Part shown: piece after piece, positions 40,514 through 49,483 of the stretch
Numbering within the stretch: position 1 is the first letter of the stretch
How the letters are laid out: each line of letters begins with the position of its first letter
Assembly (NCBI GenBank): GCA_947490345.1
Contig: CANLGL010000016.1
Coordinates: forward strand, 1-64,000
DNA from: Deltaproteobacteria bacterium
GTDB lineage: Bacteria; Myxococcota_A; UBA796; SXON01
Length of the DNA: 64,000 bases
Direction of reading: 5' to 3'
Made by a program: the position numbers and the translations under genes
Notes under the pieces: generated by a model
Seen by the model: the letters and a program-made list of their open reading frames with translations, nothing else
Told to the model about the DNA's origin: nothing
Databases searched by the model: none

Positions 40514-41467
40514 GTGAAAACCTGGCTCCTCCACAGACTTCTGCACGCAGCCTACCTGATGGTCGCGGTGGCCGTACTCACCTGGCTGCTGGTCGAGGCC
40601 CTCCCCGGCGACGCGTGTACGGTCGTGATCGATCCCGACGGCGATCAGGCTACCGTCGCGGCGATGCGCGCGGCGATGGGATGCGATGCCCCGGCCCCCG
40701 TGCGGTTTCTAATCGCGATGCGGAGCCTGGTCACGCTCGACCTGGGCATGTCGATCTCAAAGCACGTCCCGGTGTGGACGCTCCTGGTCGAGGCGCTGCC
40801 GGCCACGGTGGTGCTCGGGCTCAGCGGGCTCGTCATCGGTCACGCGATCGGGCTTCCGATGGGCGTGGCGCAGGCCGTTCGACACGGTCGGCCCTTCGAC
40901 TTGGGCGTTTCGGTGGCGAGCCTTTCCGTAGCCTCGTTGCCGATTTTTGCGCTCGGTCTCGGCCTGTTGCACCTCGGGAGCGCCCTGTTCCCCAGCTGGC
41001 CCTTGACCGGGAGCCCCACCCCCTGGCTGGTGCCGACCGTCGCGGAGCGCGCCCAACACTTGATGTTGCCGGCGCTCACCCTCGGCCTGGCCAGCGCCGC
41101 CGGCGACGCCCGATTCATCCGCGGGGCAATGCTCGGCGCGCTACGCCAGGATTATGTCCGGACCGCTCGCGCCAAGGGACTCTCGGAGGCGCGGGTCGTG
41201 CTGGTACACGCACTCCGCAACGCCCTGCTCCCCACGATCGCGCTCGTGGGGTTGCAACTCCCCGGAGTCCTATCGGGCGCCGTCGTGTGCGAGTCGCTGT
41301 TTGCATGGCCGGGGCTGGGGCGGGTGCTTGTGGAGGCCGTTCAGTCGGGTGATGCCCCGGTCGTGCTCGGCGTTTTCTACTTCTTCGCGGCCCTGGTCGC
41401 GATCGGCGGGGCCCTCACTGAGCTGGGGGCAGCCTGGGCCGACCCCCGCATCCGCCTGTCCGAATGA
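40514..41467 (+). CDS. ABC transporter permease, DppB/OppB type
   Basis: The 317-residue protein has six predicted membrane helices. The EAA-loop is DYVRTARAKGLSEARVVLVH followed by ALRNALLP, the contact site for the ATPase. TAWPGLG-like FAWPGLGRVLVEAVQSGD near the end is a DppB signature. It is slightly shorter than E. coli DppB (339), mainly in the periplasmic region. The start is GTG 40514, 4 bases after the binding-protein stop, and the stop overlaps the next ATG by 4 bases. Confidence 0.9.
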   Translation: MKTWLLHRLLHAAYLMVAVAVLTWLLVEALPGDACTVVIDPDGDQATVAAMRAAMGCDAPAPVRFLIAMRSLVTLDLGMSISKHVPVWTLLVEALPATVVLGLSGLVIGHAIGLPMGVAQAVRHGRPFDLGVSVASLSVASLPIFALGLGLLHLGSALFPSWPLTGSPTPWLVPTVAERAQHLMLPALTLGLASAAGDARFIRGAMLGALRQDYVRTARAKGLSEARVVLVHALRNALLPTIALVGLQLPGVLSGAVVCESLFAWPGLGRVLVEAVQSGDAPVVLGVFYFFAALVAIGGALTELGAAWADPRIRLSE

Positions 41468-42447
41468 GCGGAGCCGACCTCCATCACCGCGCCCGCGTCG
41501 TACTCGTGGGGCTGTTGCTGCTCCGCGCCGCGGTGGTCGGAGCCCCGCAACTGACCACCCTGTGGCAGCACGAGCGCGCCGGGACTCTGGTGTCGGTGGC
41601 GGCGTTCGTCATCGCCGCGGGCATCGCGGCCAGCGGACGCGGGGGGAGCCGCGCCGGGAGCACCGCCGCGCAATTGGGTGAGACCGTGGTCGTCCTCGCC
41701 GTGCTCACGACGCTTCTGGCGCCGCTGCTCACCTCCCATCCCCCTAGCCACGACCCCACGCCGCTCTCGGCCAGCCCGCGGTGGGGCCACTGGTTCGGCA
41801 CCGATGGCGCTCGTCGAGACGTCTGGACGCTGACGTTGTACGGCGGCCGCGTTTCACTCGGGGTGAGCGTCCTCGCTGTCGTGATCGGGACGGCCCTGGG
41901 AACCAGCGTTGGCGTCGTCGCAGGATTCGCGAGGGGTTGGACCGAACGGGCGCTGATGGGGCTGACGGACCTCCTGTTGGCGCTGCCCCGCCTGGTGCTC
42001 TTGCTTGTGGCCATGGGCCTGGTCCAGGGCACCTCGGGCCGTCCGTTGGTCGTCGCCGTGGTGTTGGGGCTGACCGGGTGGATGGGAATCGCGCGCGTCG
42101 TCCGGACCCAGGTGCTCTCGATTCGGGAGTTGGACTACGTCACCGCCGCGCGGGCCTTGGGGGTCGGGGAGCCGGAGATCGTGCGGCGCCACTTGGTGCC
42201 TGCAGTCCTGCCCAGCGTCGCGATGTACGCAACCTTGGCTCTAGGTGGGACGATGCTCACCGAAGCGGCGCTGGCCTTCCTGGGCACCGGCGCGGGCGGG
42301 GGGAATCCGAGCTGGGGCGCTTTGGTCGCGTCTGGCGCCGCTACGGTGACCTCGGCGTGGTGGCCGATGGTCTTCCCCGCCCTCGCCATCGCGATCTCCG
42401 TCGTGGGCGCCAATCTTCTGGCATCTCGTCTGGAGCCCGCGTCGTGA
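41464..42447 (+). CDS. ABC transporter permease, DppC/OppC type
   Basis: The 327-residue protein has an N-terminal extension with three extra hydrophobic segments (about 12-28, 40-56, 72-88). The canonical DppC core follows: GHWFGTDGARRDVWTLTLYG, SLGVSVLAVVIGTALGT and the EAA loop LDYVTAARALGVGEPEIVRRHLVP. The FLGTGAGGGNPSWGALVASG motif is the usual C-terminal signature. The extra N-terminal helices are more than the family's single one. The ATG overlaps the upstream stop, and its stop overlaps the ATPase GTG (GTGA). Confidence 0.9.
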   Translation: MSGADLHHRARVVLVGLLLLRAAVVGAPQLTTLWQHERAGTLVSVAAFVIAAGIAASGRGGSRAGSTAAQLGETVVVLAVLTTLLAPLLTSHPPSHDPTPLSASPRWGHWFGTDGARRDVWTLTLYGGRVSLGVSVLAVVIGTALGTSVGVVAGFARGWTERALMGLTDLLLALPRLVLLLVAMGLVQGTSGRPLVVAVVLGLTGWMGIARVVRTQVLSIRELDYVTAARALGVGEPEIVRRHLVPAVLPSVAMYATLALGGTMLTEAALAFLGTGAGGGNPSWGALVASGAATVTSAWWPMVFPALAIAISVVGANLLASRLEPAS

Positions 42448-44015
42448 ACGTCCCCGCGCTCGACGTCCGAGGCCTTCGGGTCGCCTTCGGGGGCGGAATC
42501 GACCTGGTCTCAGGAGTGGACATCCGGGTCGAGCCCGGGCGCTTCGTCGCGCTGGTCGGGCCTTCGGGTTCGGGGAAGTCCACCGTCGCCCTCGCCTGCC
42601 TGCGGCTCTTGGACGAGCGCCTCGCGATGACGAGTTGGGATGCGCTGGCGATCGCCGGCCGAGAGCTCACGGCGCTGACACCTACGGAGCTGCGGCGCGT
42701 GCGCGGGCGCCTGGTCGGCAGCGTGTTCCAGGACCCACATGGCAGCCTGAACCCAGTTTTTTCCGCGCTGTTTCAAGTTGTGGAAGCGCTCAGGGTCCAC
42801 CAACCGCTCTCTCAACGCGACGCCGAACGCCGAGCGCTGACCCTCCTGGACGAGCTGGGTGTGGACCGCGAGACTGCCGTCCGGCATCCTCACTAGCTCT
42901 CGGGCGGACAGAAACAGCGGGTGGGCCTGGCCATCGCCCTGGCAAACGACCCGCCGCTCCTCATCGCCGACGAGCCGACGAGCGCGTTGGACGTGGTCGT
43001 GCAAGCTCAGCTCCTCGATCTCCTCCGCGTGTGCCGGACTCGTCGCGATACGGCGATCTTGTTCGTCACCCATGACCTTGCCTTGGTCCGCGGCTTCGCA
43101 GATGAGGTCCTGGTCATGGACGCGGGGAGGATCGTCGAGCGTGGCCCCCCAGGGCAGCTGCTGGCCGCGCCGGTTCACCCGCGGACCCAGGCTCTGGTCG
43201 GCGCCCGACTCCCGGTGCGGCCGCCGCCCCCGAAACCCACCGAGCCGCCGCTTCTCGAGGTTCGCAACCTCTCGGTCGACCTCGCGGCCGGGACTCGTCA
43301 TCGCATGCGGGTGCTTGCGGACATCAGCTTCGACGTCCACATCGGGCGCACGCTCGCGGTCGTGGGTGGCTCGGGGAGCGGGAAGACGTCGCTGGCGCGG
43401 GCGGTCCTCCGTCTGGTGGAGCCGACCACCGGCACGGGCCAGTTTGGCGGCATCGACGTGCGGGGTCTGGCCAAGGAGCCCCTCCGCGCGTGGCGTCGGC
43501 AAGCCCAGCTCATCTTTCAGGATCCAGGCGGCTCGCTGGACCCGCGCATGAGTGTGGCGGACTCGCTGAACGAGCCGATGGCCGCGCACGGCCTGGGTTC
43601 AAGCGAGTCGGACCGAGCCGAGCGCGTCGCCGCCCTGCTTGACGAGGTGGGTCTCGACGCCACTTTCTCCAATCGGCTGCCCCACACGCTCTCGGGCGGC
43701 CAGCGACAGCGCGTGGCGATCGCCCGGGCGCTGGCGCTCGACCCGCGACTGCTGATCTGCGACGAGGTGGTCTCGGCGTTGGATACCGAGTCTCGCACCC
43801 AGATCCTCACGCTGCTTCGGCAAGTACAAGCGCGCCGCGGCGTCGCCTACCTGTTCATCAGCCACGACCTCGGCGTGGTGCGCCACTTCGCCGATGACGT
43901 CGCGGTGCTGGAAGCCGGCCGCCTCGTGGAGCTTGGACCCACCGAAGCGGTGCTGGGAGCGCCCCGATCGAGCGCCGGGCGGGCTCTGGTCGCCGCCTCA
44001 ACCCACTTGACATGA
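42444..44015 (+). pseudogene. Fused double ATPase of the peptide importer (DppD-DppF type), interrupted by an in-frame amber codon
   Basis: This is one reading frame of 523 codons with a TAG at codon 151 (42894-42896). The first ATPase has Walker A VGPSGSGKST and Q-loop SVFQDPHGSLNPVF upstream of the stop. Immediately after it come the signature LSGGQKQRV, Walker B LLIADEPTSALD and H-loop VTHD. The second ATPase has VGGSGSGKTS, LSGGQRQRV, LLICDEVVSALD and ISHD. Family members usually have Gln before LSGG, so TAG most simply reflects one CAG-to-TAG change. GTG 42921 could restart the second part (42921-44015), giving a protein with an incomplete first domain. Everything else is intact, so this is a very recent mutation, a sequencing error, or read through. 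Confidence 0.85.
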
Positions 44016-44050
44016 TACCGTCGCGGCTCCCTCCCGAGGTACCCCAGCCC

Positions 44051-45862
44051 ATGCCTGCGGCCAGCTTCAAGTCCGTTGCCGAAATGTTCCACCACCGCAT
44101 CCGGTCCACCCCGGACGGGGACGCCTTCTACTACCGGAAGGGCACCGAGTGGATCACCATCTCGTGGAAACAGGTTGGCGTTCGCGCCCGAAACATCTCG
44201 TGCGGCTTGCACTCGCTCGGCCTGCTGGCCGAAGAACGGGTCGCGATTCAATCGAACACCCGCGTCGAGTGGATCCTTGCTGACATGGGGATTCTCTGCG
44301 CCGGCGGCGCCTGCACCACCATCTACCCCTCGTCGACCGAGGAGGAGATCGCCTACATCATCAAGGACTCCGACAGCCGCATGGTCGTCGCCGAGGACGA
44401 CAAGCAGGTGAAGAAGCTGCAGTCGCGACGCGCCGACCTCCCCGGGTTGAAGTACGTGATCGTCATGGACGGCACCGCCTCGGCCGACGGCTGGGTGCTG
44501 ACCCTGGACGAGCTTGAGACGCGCGGCGCCGAATGGGACAAGAACAACGCTGGAGAGTACGATCGCCTGGCCGAGGAGATCGGCTCCGAACGCCTCGCCA
44601 CGCTCATCTACACCTCGGGCACCACCGGCAACCCCAAGGGCGTCATCCTCACCCACGATTGTTGGGTCTTCGAGGGCGAGGCCATCGACGCGGTGGGCAT
44701 CCTGAGCCCGGCCGACAAACAGTACCTTTTCCTCCCGCTCGCCCACAGCTTCGGAAAGGTTCTGGAGTGCGCGCAGCTCCGCATCGGTTTCGCGAGCGCG
44801 ATCGATGGGGACATCAACAGCCTCGTTGCCAATCTTGCCGTCCAGAAGCCCACCTTCATGGGTGCGGTGCCGCGGATCTTTGAGAAGGTCTACAACAAGA
44901 TCGTCTCCGGCGCCAAGGAAAAGGGCGGGATCAAGCTGAAGCTCTTCACCTGGGCGGTGGGCGTCGGCAAGGAAGTGAGCGGCCTTCGCCAGGCCGGTCA
45001 GGAGCCAACCGGTTTCCTCGCGCTGAAGTACGCCATCGCCGACAAGCTGGTGTTCACCAAAATCCGCGCTGTTTTCGGTGGCAACATCCGCTTCTTCATC
45101 TCGGGTGCGGCTCCCCTCGCCCGCGAGATCGCCGAGTTCTTCCACGGCGCTGGCATCGTGATCGCAGAAGGCTACGGGCTCACCGAGTCCAGTGCCGGCA
45201 GCGTCATCAACCGCCCGGAGTCCTTCCGCTTCGGCACGGTGGGTACCGCGGTGCCCGGCGTGGAGATCAAGATCGCCGACGACGGCGAGATCCTGCTTCG
45301 CGGCCGTGGAATCATGCGCGGGTACTATAATCTCGCCCAACAGACCGCCGAAACGCTCACCGCCGACGGCTGGCTGCTCACCGGTGACATCGGCCACCTC
45401 GAAGAAGGCGGTTTCCTCAAGATCACCGACCGTAAGAAGGACCTCATCAAGACGTCAGGCGGAAAGTACGTCGCGCCTCAGGAACTCGAGGGCAAGCTCA
45501 AGACCCGGAGCACGCTCATCTCGCAGGTGATCGTCCACGGGAACAACCGCAACTTCTGTACCGCGCTGATCACGATCACCCCCGAGGGTGCGCCGGGCTG
45601 GGCCAAGATGAACGGGCTCGACACCACGAACTACGATGAAATCATCAAACATCCGAAGGTAAAAGCGGAACTCGACGAGGTTTTCGCCACGTACAACAAA
45701 GAGCTGCCCAGCTACTCGACCATCAAGCGCTACGCGATCCTGCCGAAGGACCTGACCCAGGAGGACGGCGACCTGACGCCGTCGCTGAAGGTCAAGCGAA
45801 AGGCCGTCGAGGCCAAGTACAAGGCGCTTTTGGACAGCTTCTACGAGGGTCAGCTCGCCTAA
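44051..45862 (+). CDS. Long-chain acyl-CoA synthetase (AMP-binding)
   Basis: The 603-residue enzyme activates fatty acids to acyl-CoA through acyl-AMP. Motifs are IYTSGTTGNPKGVILTH (P-loop), GYGLTESSAG, GWLLTGDIGHLEEGGFLKITDRK and IKTSGGKYVAPQELE with the adenylation Lys; together these identify the eukaryote-like long-chain (FadD15/FAA) branch. The ATG at 44051 has GAGG upstream and matches where similarity begins. ATG 44012, overlapping the ATPase stop, would add 13 residues. It lies directly upstream of the mevalonate genes, with 1 base between its stop and the next ATG, so it may be co-transcribed with them. Confidence 0.93.
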   Translation: MPAASFKSVAEMFHHRIRSTPDGDAFYYRKGTEWITISWKQVGVRARNISCGLHSLGLLAEERVAIQSNTRVEWILADMGILCAGGACTTIYPSSTEEEIAYIIKDSDSRMVVAEDDKQVKKLQSRRADLPGLKYVIVMDGTASADGWVLTLDELETRGAEWDKNNAGEYDRLAEEIGSERLATLIYTSGTTGNPKGVILTHDCWVFEGEAIDAVGILSPADKQYLFLPLAHSFGKVLECAQLRIGFASAIDGDINSLVANLAVQKPTFMGAVPRIFEKVYNKIVSGAKEKGGIKLKLFTWAVGVGKEVSGLRQAGQEPTGFLALKYAIADKLVFTKIRAVFGGNIRFFISGAAPLAREIAEFFHGAGIVIAEGYGLTESSAGSVINRPESFRFGTVGTAVPGVEIKIADDGEILLRGRGIMRGYYNLAQQTAETLTADGWLLTGDIGHLEEGGFLKITDRKKDLIKTSGGKYVAPQELEGKLKTRSTLISQVIVHGNNRNFCTALITITPEGAPGWAKMNGLDTTNYDEIIKHPKVKAELDEVFATYNKELPSYSTIKRYAILPKDLTQEDGDLTPSLKVKRKAVEAKYKALLDSFYEGQLA

Positions 45863-45863
45863 G

Positions 45864-47147
45864 ATGTCCTCGTCCCGGCTTCCCGGCTTCTTCCGCTTAC
45901 CACCTGCCGAGCGCGCGGTAGCGGCCCTGGCGGGGGCGGGTCTGGGCCCCGAGCTTGCTGCCAACTGGACAGCCGCTGCGGGGCTCAGCCTCCCCGTCGC
46001 CGACGCGATGATCGAGAACGTGGTCGGCCTGTTCACGCTCCCCAACGCGATCGCGGTGAACCTGCTCCTCAACGGTGCCGATCGCCTGGTCCCGATGGTT
46101 GTCGAAGAGCCGAGTGTCGTGGCCGCCGTCAGCAACATGGCCCGGCTGACTCGGTTGGCTGGTGGGGTCACCGCCAGCTGCGACGATGCGGTCATGATCG
46201 GCCAGGTGCAGCTTATTGACTGTCCAGCAGGGGCTGCCGAACGGGTTCGCGATGCGCTGCCCCATCTGAGCGAACTGGCGGCGGCAGTGCATCCCCAGTT
46301 GGCCGGCTACGGCGGCGGGCTTCGGGGTATGGAGGTGCGCGAGCTCATCTACGACGAGCCCGGTGAAGTGCCCGAGGCGATGGTGGTCCTCCATTTCCAC
46401 CTGGACTGCGTCGATGCCATGGGCGCGAACATGGTCAACACGGTGGCCGAGCGCCTGGCTCCCGTTCTTGCCGAGTTGACCGGAGGTCGGGTCGGGTTGC
46501 GCATCCTGTCCAACCTCGCGGACCAGCGGCTCGCCACCGCGACGGTGCGCCTGCCGGTGGCACTGTTGGCCGACGGCGGCACCGATGGCGCCGACGTTGC
46601 AGCGGGGATCGCCTCGGCCTGGCGCTTTGCCTGGGCCGACCCGTACCGAGCCGCGACGCACAACAAGGGGATCATGAACGGGGTGGACGCGGTGGCCCTG
46701 GCGACGGGGAACGACTGGCGAGCGATCGAAGCCGGCGCCCACGCGTACGCGGCGCGCGACGGTCGCTATCGCCCGCTGTCATCGTGGAAGCTACGAGACG
46801 GCAGCCTGGTCGGGACGCTGTCGTTGCCCATGCAGGTGGGCACCGTCTCCGGCGCCATCCGCGTACACCCGACGGTCCGCGCCAACCTCGCGGTGGCGGG
46901 CGTGACCGGCGCGCGCGACCTGTCCATGCTCATCGCCGCGGTGGGCCTCATCCAAAACCTGGGTGCGCTACGCGCGCTCGCGACGCACGGCATCCAGCAC
47001 GGGCACATGAGGATGCATGCGCGCTCGTTGGCGATGGCTGCCGGCGCGGGCCCGGACGAGCTAGAAGGCGTGGTGATGGAACTCGTGCGCGCCCGTGAAT
47101 TCACCGTCGAGCGAGCGCGGACCGCGCTCATCGCGATCCGCTCGTGA
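45864..47147 (+). CDS. mvaA: Hydroxymethylglutaryl-CoA reductase, class II type
   Basis: The 427-residue enzyme reduces HMG-CoA to mevalonate. Class II features are ENVVGLFTLPNAIAVNLLLNG (substrate loop with the catalytic Glu), DCVDAMGANMVNTVAE (dinucleotide-binding DAMGxN), THNKGIMNGVDAVALATGND (catalytic Lys and Asp), and HMRMHARSLA with the catalytic His in the mobile C-terminal flap. The length and absence of membrane helices fit the class II (bacterial) form. It is the first gene of the mevalonate cluster; HMG-CoA synthase is not present in the window. Its stop overlaps the mvaK1 GTG (GTGA). Confidence 0.95.
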   Translation: MSSSRLPGFFRLPPAERAVAALAGAGLGPELAANWTAAAGLSLPVADAMIENVVGLFTLPNAIAVNLLLNGADRLVPMVVEEPSVVAAVSNMARLTRLAGGVTASCDDAVMIGQVQLIDCPAGAAERVRDALPHLSELAAAVHPQLAGYGGGLRGMEVRELIYDEPGEVPEAMVVLHFHLDCVDAMGANMVNTVAERLAPVLAELTGGRVGLRILSNLADQRLATATVRLPVALLADGGTDGADVAAGIASAWRFAWADPYRAATHNKGIMNGVDAVALATGNDWRAIEAGAHAYAARDGRYRPLSSWKLRDGSLVGTLSLPMQVGTVSGAIRVHPTVRANLAVAGVTGARDLSMLIAAVGLIQNLGALRALATHGIQHGHMRMHARSLAMAAGAGPDELEGVVMELVRAREFTVERARTALIAIRS

Positions 47148-48508
47148 GCACCGAGTCCGACGACAAGTCGGCGGTTCGGCCGCGCTCCCGGCTGTTCAGT
47201 CGGCCGGTGGGGCTGGCGGTGCCGCTGTCTCCCTTGGGCGGCGCGCCCGTGGCGGTGGCCGTGCGCACCGAGCCTCCGGCGGAGGAGGCAGCGCCCCCCC
47301 CGGCCCCCGAATCCGTCGCTGACCCTGCCACCCCGATGGCGACTCAAAATCAGCTCTTCAGCGGCTTCGAAGAGCCAACGCTGCTGATGCCAGCGGTGGA
47401 GGAGGAGCCGACGATTAACGAGTGGGGCATCGCGCCGGAGGAGCCGGTCGCTGAGCTGGACGCCGTCGCCTTCGAAGAGGTGCCTGAGCTCGCGCTGCCT
47501 CGTGTGGTCCCCGTGCGCAGGCCGCTTTTGACCGGTCGATTCGGCGGTGCGAATCCGCCGGGCGCGATCACCGCGAGTCCGATACCGACCCTCGAACCCC
47601 CTCCAGTGATCGCCACGGCCACCGCGGTCGGCGATGCCGGCCCAATCGTGGTCATGGCGTCAGCGCCCGGCAAGATCATCCTCGTCGGCGAGCACGCCGT
47701 CGTGTACGGGCACCGGGCGATCGCGGCAGCCGTGGACCTGTGCACCACGGTGACCCTACGCCGCCGACCAGGACCGACCACCGTCGAAGACACGCTGATC
47801 GAAGATCCGCGGCTCGCCGAGGCGCTCGCGACGGTGGTCCCCCCGATGGGTTTCGGCATCACCATCCGGAGCACCCTGCCCGTCGGCTGCGGAATGGGCT
47901 CGTCAGCCGCGCTCGCCGTCGCCGCGGTGCGGGCGGTCGCGCGGATGGAGGGCAGGGAAGCGTCGCCGCGAGAGTGCGTCGAGCGCGGCTTCGACATGGA
48001 GCGCATCTTCCACGGCACCCCCTCGGGCCTCGACCACACGGTCAGCGCCAGCGGCGGCGCCCTCCTGTATCGCCGCGGCGAGCCCGCCGAAGAGCTCGTC
48101 GTCGGCAAGACGCTGCGCCTGGTGGTCGCCAACACGGGCGCGAGGAGCAACACGGCCGACATGGTGGAGCGCGTGCGCCAGCGCAATCCCGTCGACCAGA
48201 TCACCCGCATCGGTGCGCTGGTGGAGATGACGGCGGTGCGCATCGCGAAAGGCAAGCCCATCGGCGAATTCCTCAAGGATGCCCACCGGATGCTGCGCCT
48301 GATGGGCGTCAGCACCGGCCGGCTCGACGATCTCTGCCGCGCCATGGAGGCGGCGGGCGCGCAGGGGGCCAAGCTTGCTGGCGCCGGTGGCGGCGGGATC
48401 GCCATCGCCCTGGTCGACGAAAAGACCGAGGACGCCGTCCGCCGCGCCGCGGAGCCCCTGGCGCCTGGGGGCGTGTTCACCACCACGATCGCGGCGACGC
48501 AGGGATAG
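47144..48508 (+). CDS. mvaK1: Mevalonate kinase with a long low-complexity N-terminal extension
   Basis: The C-terminal 285 residues are a complete GHMP kinase: VMASAPGKIILVGEHAVVYG (about 170-189), STLPVGCGMGSSAALAVAAV (ATP loop), GTPSGLDHTVSASGG (mevalonate site with catalytic Asp) and KLAGAGGGGIAIAL. It phosphorylates mevalonate at O5. The first 170 residues are acidic and Pro/Ala-rich (for example EEAAPPPAPESVADP, PAVEEEPTINEWGIAPEEP) and have no counterpart in ordinary mevalonate kinases. An internal ATG at 47654 would give a normal-size enzyme. The GTG at 47144 overlaps the mvaA stop, supporting the long form. Confidence 0.9.
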   Translation: MSTESDDKSAVRPRSRLFSRPVGLAVPLSPLGGAPVAVAVRTEPPAEEAAPPPAPESVADPATPMATQNQLFSGFEEPTLLMPAVEEEPTINEWGIAPEEPVAELDAVAFEEVPELALPRVVPVRRPLLTGRFGGANPPGAITASPIPTLEPPPVIATATAVGDAGPIVVMASAPGKIILVGEHAVVYGHRAIAAAVDLCTTVTLRRRPGPTTVEDTLIEDPRLAEALATVVPPMGFGITIRSTLPVGCGMGSSAALAVAAVRAVARMEGREASPRECVERGFDMERIFHGTPSGLDHTVSASGGALLYRRGEPAEELVVGKTLRLVVANTGARSNTADMVERVRQRNPVDQITRIGALVEMTAVRIAKGKPIGEFLKDAHRMLRLMGVSTGRLDDLCRAMEAAGAQGAKLAGAGGGGIAIALVDEKTEDAVRRAAEPLAPGGVFTTTIAATQG

Positions 48509-48516
48509 CAGCGACC

Positions 48517-49476
48517 GTGCCCGTCGCCACCGCCGTCGCCCACCCGAACATCGCGCTCTGCAAGTACTGGGGCAAACGCGACCGCGCGCTGAACCTGCCC
48601 TCGGTGGGCAGCCTGTCGCTGACGCTGGCGCCGTTTTCGACGACGACCACCGTCGAATGGGGTGCCGACTTCGACGAGCTCGTCCTCAACGGGCGCACGG
48701 GCACCGCCGCCGAAGCGAGCAAGGTCTTCGGGCTTCTGGACCTCATCGACAGCTGGCGGCCGCGGGTTCGGGTGCTGACCGAGAACGACTTCCCGACCGC
48801 AGCCGGCCTCGCGTCCAGCTCGTCAGGGTTCGCGGCGCTGGCGCTGGCGGCCACCACGGCGGCCGGGCAGAAACGCTCGGCGGAGGAGCTCTCCACATTG
48901 GCCCGGCGTGGCTCTGGAAGCGCGGCGCGGTCGATCTTTGGGGGGTGGTCGGAGTGGAAGCTGGGCGAGCGCGAGGACGGGCTGGACAGCTACGCGTTCG
49001 AGATCGCTCCCCAGGACCATTGGGACGTCCGAATGATCGTCGCCATCTTCGACGCCGGCCCAAAGTCGATTTCAAGTCGCGATGGGATGCTGCACACCCA
49101 GCAGACGTCGCCCTACTACCCAGCGTGGGTGCAGAGCGCGCCCCGGGACCTCGCCGAGGCGCGATCCGCGATCCGGAACCGCGACCTGGCGGCGTTGGGA
49201 ACGGTGATGGAGCGCTCCGCCCTCCGCATGCACGCGTGCATGATGGCGGCCGACCCGGCCGTGCTGTACTGGAAGAGCGGGTCACTGTGGGCACAGGAGA
49301 CCGTGCGCATGCTCCGCGACCAGGGGATTCCCTGCGCGTGGACGATGGACGCAGGACCGAACGTCAAGGTGCTGGTCCCAGCAGCCCATGCCGGCGTCGT
49401 CGCCGCGCGCCTGGCTCGGGTGGCCGAGCAGGTCCACGTGCTCGAGCCGGGCGGCCCGGCGCGCATCGTCGGGTAG
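48517..49476 (+). CDS. mvaD: Diphosphomevalonate decarboxylase
   Basis: The 319-residue GHMP-superfamily enzyme converts mevalonate 5-diphosphate to isopentenyl diphosphate. Signatures are VAHPNIALCKYWGKRDRALNLP, SVGSLSLTL, DFPTAAGLASSSSGFAALA, RGSGSAARSIFGGWSEW and DAGPNVKVL; the catalytic Asp lies near the SSRDGM segment. The start GTG 48517 is 8 bases after the mvaK1 stop. It resembles the eukaryote-like/myxobacterial decarboxylases rather than archaeal phosphomevalonate decarboxylases. It is the third gene in the cluster. Confidence 0.94.
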   Translation: MPVATAVAHPNIALCKYWGKRDRALNLPSVGSLSLTLAPFSTTTTVEWGADFDELVLNGRTGTAAEASKVFGLLDLIDSWRPRVRVLTENDFPTAAGLASSSSGFAALALAATTAAGQKRSAEELSTLARRGSGSAARSIFGGWSEWKLGEREDGLDSYAFEIAPQDHWDVRMIVAIFDAGPKSISSRDGMLHTQQTSPYYPAWVQSAPRDLAEARSAIRNRDLAALGTVMERSALRMHACMMAADPAVLYWKSGSLWAQETVRMLRDQGIPCAWTMDAGPNVKVLVPAAHAGVVAARLARVAEQVHVLEPGGPARIVG

Positions 49477-49483
49477 GCAGCGC

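Noticed and set aside
41781-42443. Longer N-terminus of the first ATPase domain
   Set aside because: The frame continues upstream inside the DppC-like permease gene, but similarity to ABC ATPases starts only after GTG 42444.
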